Shown piece after piece: positions 62,131 to 64,000 of a stretch of 64,000 bases of DNA. Numbering within the stretch: the stretch's first letter is position 1; each line of letters opens with the position of its first letter. The stretch comes from Bacteroidia bacterium (lineage in GTDB: Bacteria; Bacteroidota; Bacteroidia; J057), in contig JAWKNO010000002.1 in NCBI GenBank assembly GCA_041391665.1, forward strand, positions 620,001 to 684,000, given 5' to 3'. The notes under the pieces are model-generated. The model ran no database searches, was not told where the DNA came from, and saw only the letters and a list, made by a program, of their open reading frames with translations. The translations under genes and the position numbers were made by a program.

Positions 62131-64000
62131 TTAGTTTCTGAGTCGGTAGGTAAATTGTCCGACGAGTTTGGCGTTGATCCGGTAGTCGGCGTAAAGTTTT
62201 ACGGGGGTGCCCGAAGGCGCTGTGCGCATGCTATAGTGAAGCGCCAGATATTTTCCTTCCTGAATAATGGATTCGAGTTCAGCCAGGGTAAAACTCTTTT
62301 CAAGCGTAGTTTTTCCGGGTGTAGTGACATACCCGCTGCCATCTACCGTTCCCGGAGACAGGATCTGATTTTCTGTGAGCGTGGAGAGCAGCCGGTAGTT
62401 TTCGTCAAACACCTGCGCTGTTACCGTTGCCTCCAGCGGAAATTCATTTTCCAGCAGAATGCGCAACGTGCCGCCTTCGATTTCTGCGAGATCGATATTG
62501 CCGAAGTCGAGGTCTGTCGTATCATTCAGCACCAGATCTTCGAGAATCCCTGCCAGCGGCAACTGGAAATCTACATAAGCGGCAAGCTGGCTTTTGTCAG
62601 AAGCGAAGTTGTCGTGCAGTGCCGGATTGCCATTGTGGTTGGTGGTAACTTTCAGGTCGTAGGCGAGTTCATCTGCCAGCAGGTTGATAAACGTGGTAAT
62701 ATTGCTGTTGTCAGGGGTAAACCGCACAGTTGTCAGCACGATTCCCGCAGTATCGGGTAGTTCTGCCCCGGCAATATTTAATGGCCCTGTAACCAGCGGC
62801 GTTCCGGAAAGCGGGGTCTCCACACCGGTTTTTTTATTGACGGCGGTGAATGTATTGATTTCAACCTGCGCATCAACTCCTACCGAACTGGCAAATGTAA
62901 TGGTGGCGCTCGGTTCGGTGAATTTTAATTTTTTTACATCGAGGTCATTAAATACATCTACCGACTGCGAGCCGCTAAACCGAAAGACTTCCTGTCCGAT
63001 ATATCCTTCAACATAAGTAGGTTCGATTTCCACGAGGCCAAATTCTACCTGAATGCTGTCGGTTTGGTCGAGGGTCACGATTTTGCCCGACTCCAGGAGT
63101 TCGACGAGGATTTTTTCTTCGAATGTGTTGTAGGTGGTTCCTCCGGCAGTCAGGTCGATGGTAAACCCGCCGAGTTCCCGCTCGACAATTTGTGTTGTAA
63201 CCCCACCCGGCGGCGCCGGATTAAGTTTGATGTCCACTGATGGAACCTGTCCCAGACTGTTGACTGCGGCGGGAAGAATATACTGAAACCGGATGGTGTC
63301 CTCGACCGTGCTGATCGTGGAGGCGCGTATTTTACCCGATTTTACAACGATTTTGGTGAGCTCTATATCGGCAAAATCTCCGCCGAAGCGGTAGGTGGTA
63401 TTTCTGACACTGTCGATGATGGTTTGTGCCGGGAAAACGGCCGTGGCTGTTTTGGCTTTCAGGTTTTGCGCTACCAGGGTGATTCGGATAAAATCATTGG
63501 TGTCGATCGGAACAAAAAAGCCAGTTTCCACATCCAGATTTGCCAGTTGGCCTTCGAGCGCACTTTCTACCTGTTTTCCTGCCAGGTCATAGGTTTCCGT
63601 TACGGTAGAGTTTTTATAGATAATGCCGAAGGTATCTGCGACCAGCGACGGGCCGGGCAGGTTTTTATTTTTTACATCCAGAATGACATTGGTGATATTC
63701 AGCGGAAACTCATTGGTGATGCTGAGTACGAGCTCGCCTTCCTGGAGTTCTGCATATTGAAAAAAAGTGCTGGCATCGATTTCGATCAGGCCGCTGCTGA
63801 GTCCGGGAGTACCGGGGACAATAGGCACGGTATTGCCGTGGTTTTGGAGCAGGAGGTTGCCCGTAGTTGCGTCGCCGTTGGCGATAAGCTGCCGGGCCAG
63901 ATCGGCCAGTGTCAGGGTCTGACTGATGGTGTCAGACGCGAGGGTCAGGGTGTCGAGTTTGACTCCGAGTACTACCGTCGTGTCGGGAAATTCGACAAAG
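62131..64000 (-). CDS. Large hypothetical protein, 5' end outside window
   Basis: The frame stays open from 62131 to the window edge at 64000, and the part seen is about 622 aa, so the N-terminus is missing. A GTG at 63828 is only an internal codon: the frame upstream of it (ending LLLQNHGNTVPIVPGTPG) continues without a stop. The seen part is beta-rich with repeated phrases such as TVSETYDLAG/VEFGLVEIEP, and an end QFTYRLRN. No domain was recognised. It lies 4 bases upstream of the DUF5723 gene and may be a surface protein. Confidence 0.7.
   Translation of the reverse strand, partial: FVEFPDTTVVLGVKLDTLTLASDTISQTLTLADLARQLIANGDATTGNLLLQNHGNTVPIVPGTPGLSSGLIEIDASTFFQYAELQEGELVLSITNEFPLNITNVILDVKNKNLPGPSLVADTFGIIYKNSTVTETYDLAGKQVESALEGQLANLDVETGFFVPIDTNDFIRITLVAQNLKAKTATAVFPAQTIIDSVRNTTYRFGGDFADIELTKIVVKSGKIRASTISTVEDTIRFQYILPAAVNSLGQVPSVDIKLNPAPPGGVTTQIVERELGGFTIDLTAGGTTYNTFEEKILVELLESGKIVTLDQTDSIQVEFGLVEIEPTYVEGYIGQEVFRFSGSQSVDVFNDLDVKKLKFTEPSATITFASSVGVDAQVEINTFTAVNKKTGVETPLSGTPLVTGPLNIAGAELPDTAGIVLTTVRFTPDNSNITTFINLLADELAYDLKVTTNHNGNPALHDNFASDKSQLAAYVDFQLPLAGILEDLVLNDTTDLDFGNIDLAEIEGGTLRILLENEFPLEATVTAQVFDENYRLLSTLTENQILSPGTVDGSGYVTTPGKTTLEKSFTLAELESIIQEGKYLALHYSMRTAPSGTPVKLYADYRINAKLVGQFTYRLRN

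Noticed and set aside
1..64000. tRNA, rRNA, transposase or phage genes
   Set aside because: Looked for on both strands; no CCA-ended cloverleaf or rRNA-like conserved stretch, no DDE or recombinase motif was recognised.

Overview
The window reads as chromosome of a member of the Bacteroidota, most likely a Saprospiria- or Cytophagia-like gliding or marine lineage. The evidence is a PorT-type type IX secretion (T9SS) component, two large secreted proteins with T9SS sorting ends (one gliding-motility type, one type A), a lipoprotein TamA homologue (TamL), many signal-peptide-II lipoproteins, menaquinone methylation (MenG), a CrtD-like carotenoid desaturase and TAnnTTTG-like promoters. No rRNA, tRNA, CRISPR array, insertion sequence or prophage gene was seen. 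Coding density is high and most of the window is ordinary core genome with accessory patches.

Layout. 1-4.7 kb: a PLP enzyme coupled to a DUF1611/DgcN-like protein, CorA, an S1/P1-type hydrolase, then ClpS-Aat (N-degron pathway). 5.4-7.5 kb: a BlaI/M56 sensor pair with an operator-like dyad, and an outer-membrane protein gene broken by one base. 7.5-14.2 kb: lipoprotein, EngB, MenG, PorT, pyruvate carboxylase. 14.3-21.8 kb: lipoprotein, SpeD, an SprB-repeat adhesin, methyltransferase, CpeT-like lipoprotein, DUF4139 protein, pirin. 21.8-27.5 kb: AraC regulator, patatin-like lipoprotein and TamL in one operon, divergent from a TrmH-type methyltransferase whose start codon overlaps that of tamL. 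27.5-36.9 kb: a membrane-anchored NACHT-like NTPase, M15 peptidase, DUF1761, two Tat substrates (nitrilase-type and PhoX-type), an epimerase and a VWA protein. 36.9-38.6 kb: a two-gene ABC-type ATPase + DUF4276 cassette that resembles split OLD/PARIS-like defence modules. 38.7-43.8 kb: Wzz-like protein, small protein, MBL hydrolase, triple lamin-tail-domain T9SS substrate.

43.8-49 kb is an ECF sigma module: sigma factor, a predicted anti-sigma with a C-terminal barrel-like domain, then three haem-motif proteins and a DUF5777 protein. The same bipartite promoter-like word (CGGGCAACC-N16-CGTCCCGGT) lies before the sigma gene and before the cytochrome genes. 50.4-57.6 kb is a second ECF module: a sigma gene and a one-TM TPR anti-sigma-like gene face a divergent block encoding secreted proteins and a signal-peptide-bearing, C-terminally anchored TPR-CHAT caspase-like protease. 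57.6-58.4 kb is a repeat-dense non-coding stretch. 58.4-64 kb holds the carotenoid desaturase, an acyltransferase, a DUF5723 protein and a large protein running off the window.

The best candidates for undescribed biology are the TPR-CHAT/ECF-sigma locus, the ABC-ATPase/DUF4276 pair, the membrane NACHT-like protein and the ECF module with the paired promoter words. Two probable single-base frameshifts, both at GGGG runs, affect the outer-membrane protein near 7.1 kb and the start of the sigma gene near 43.9 kb. All family assignments come from reading motifs; no database search was run.
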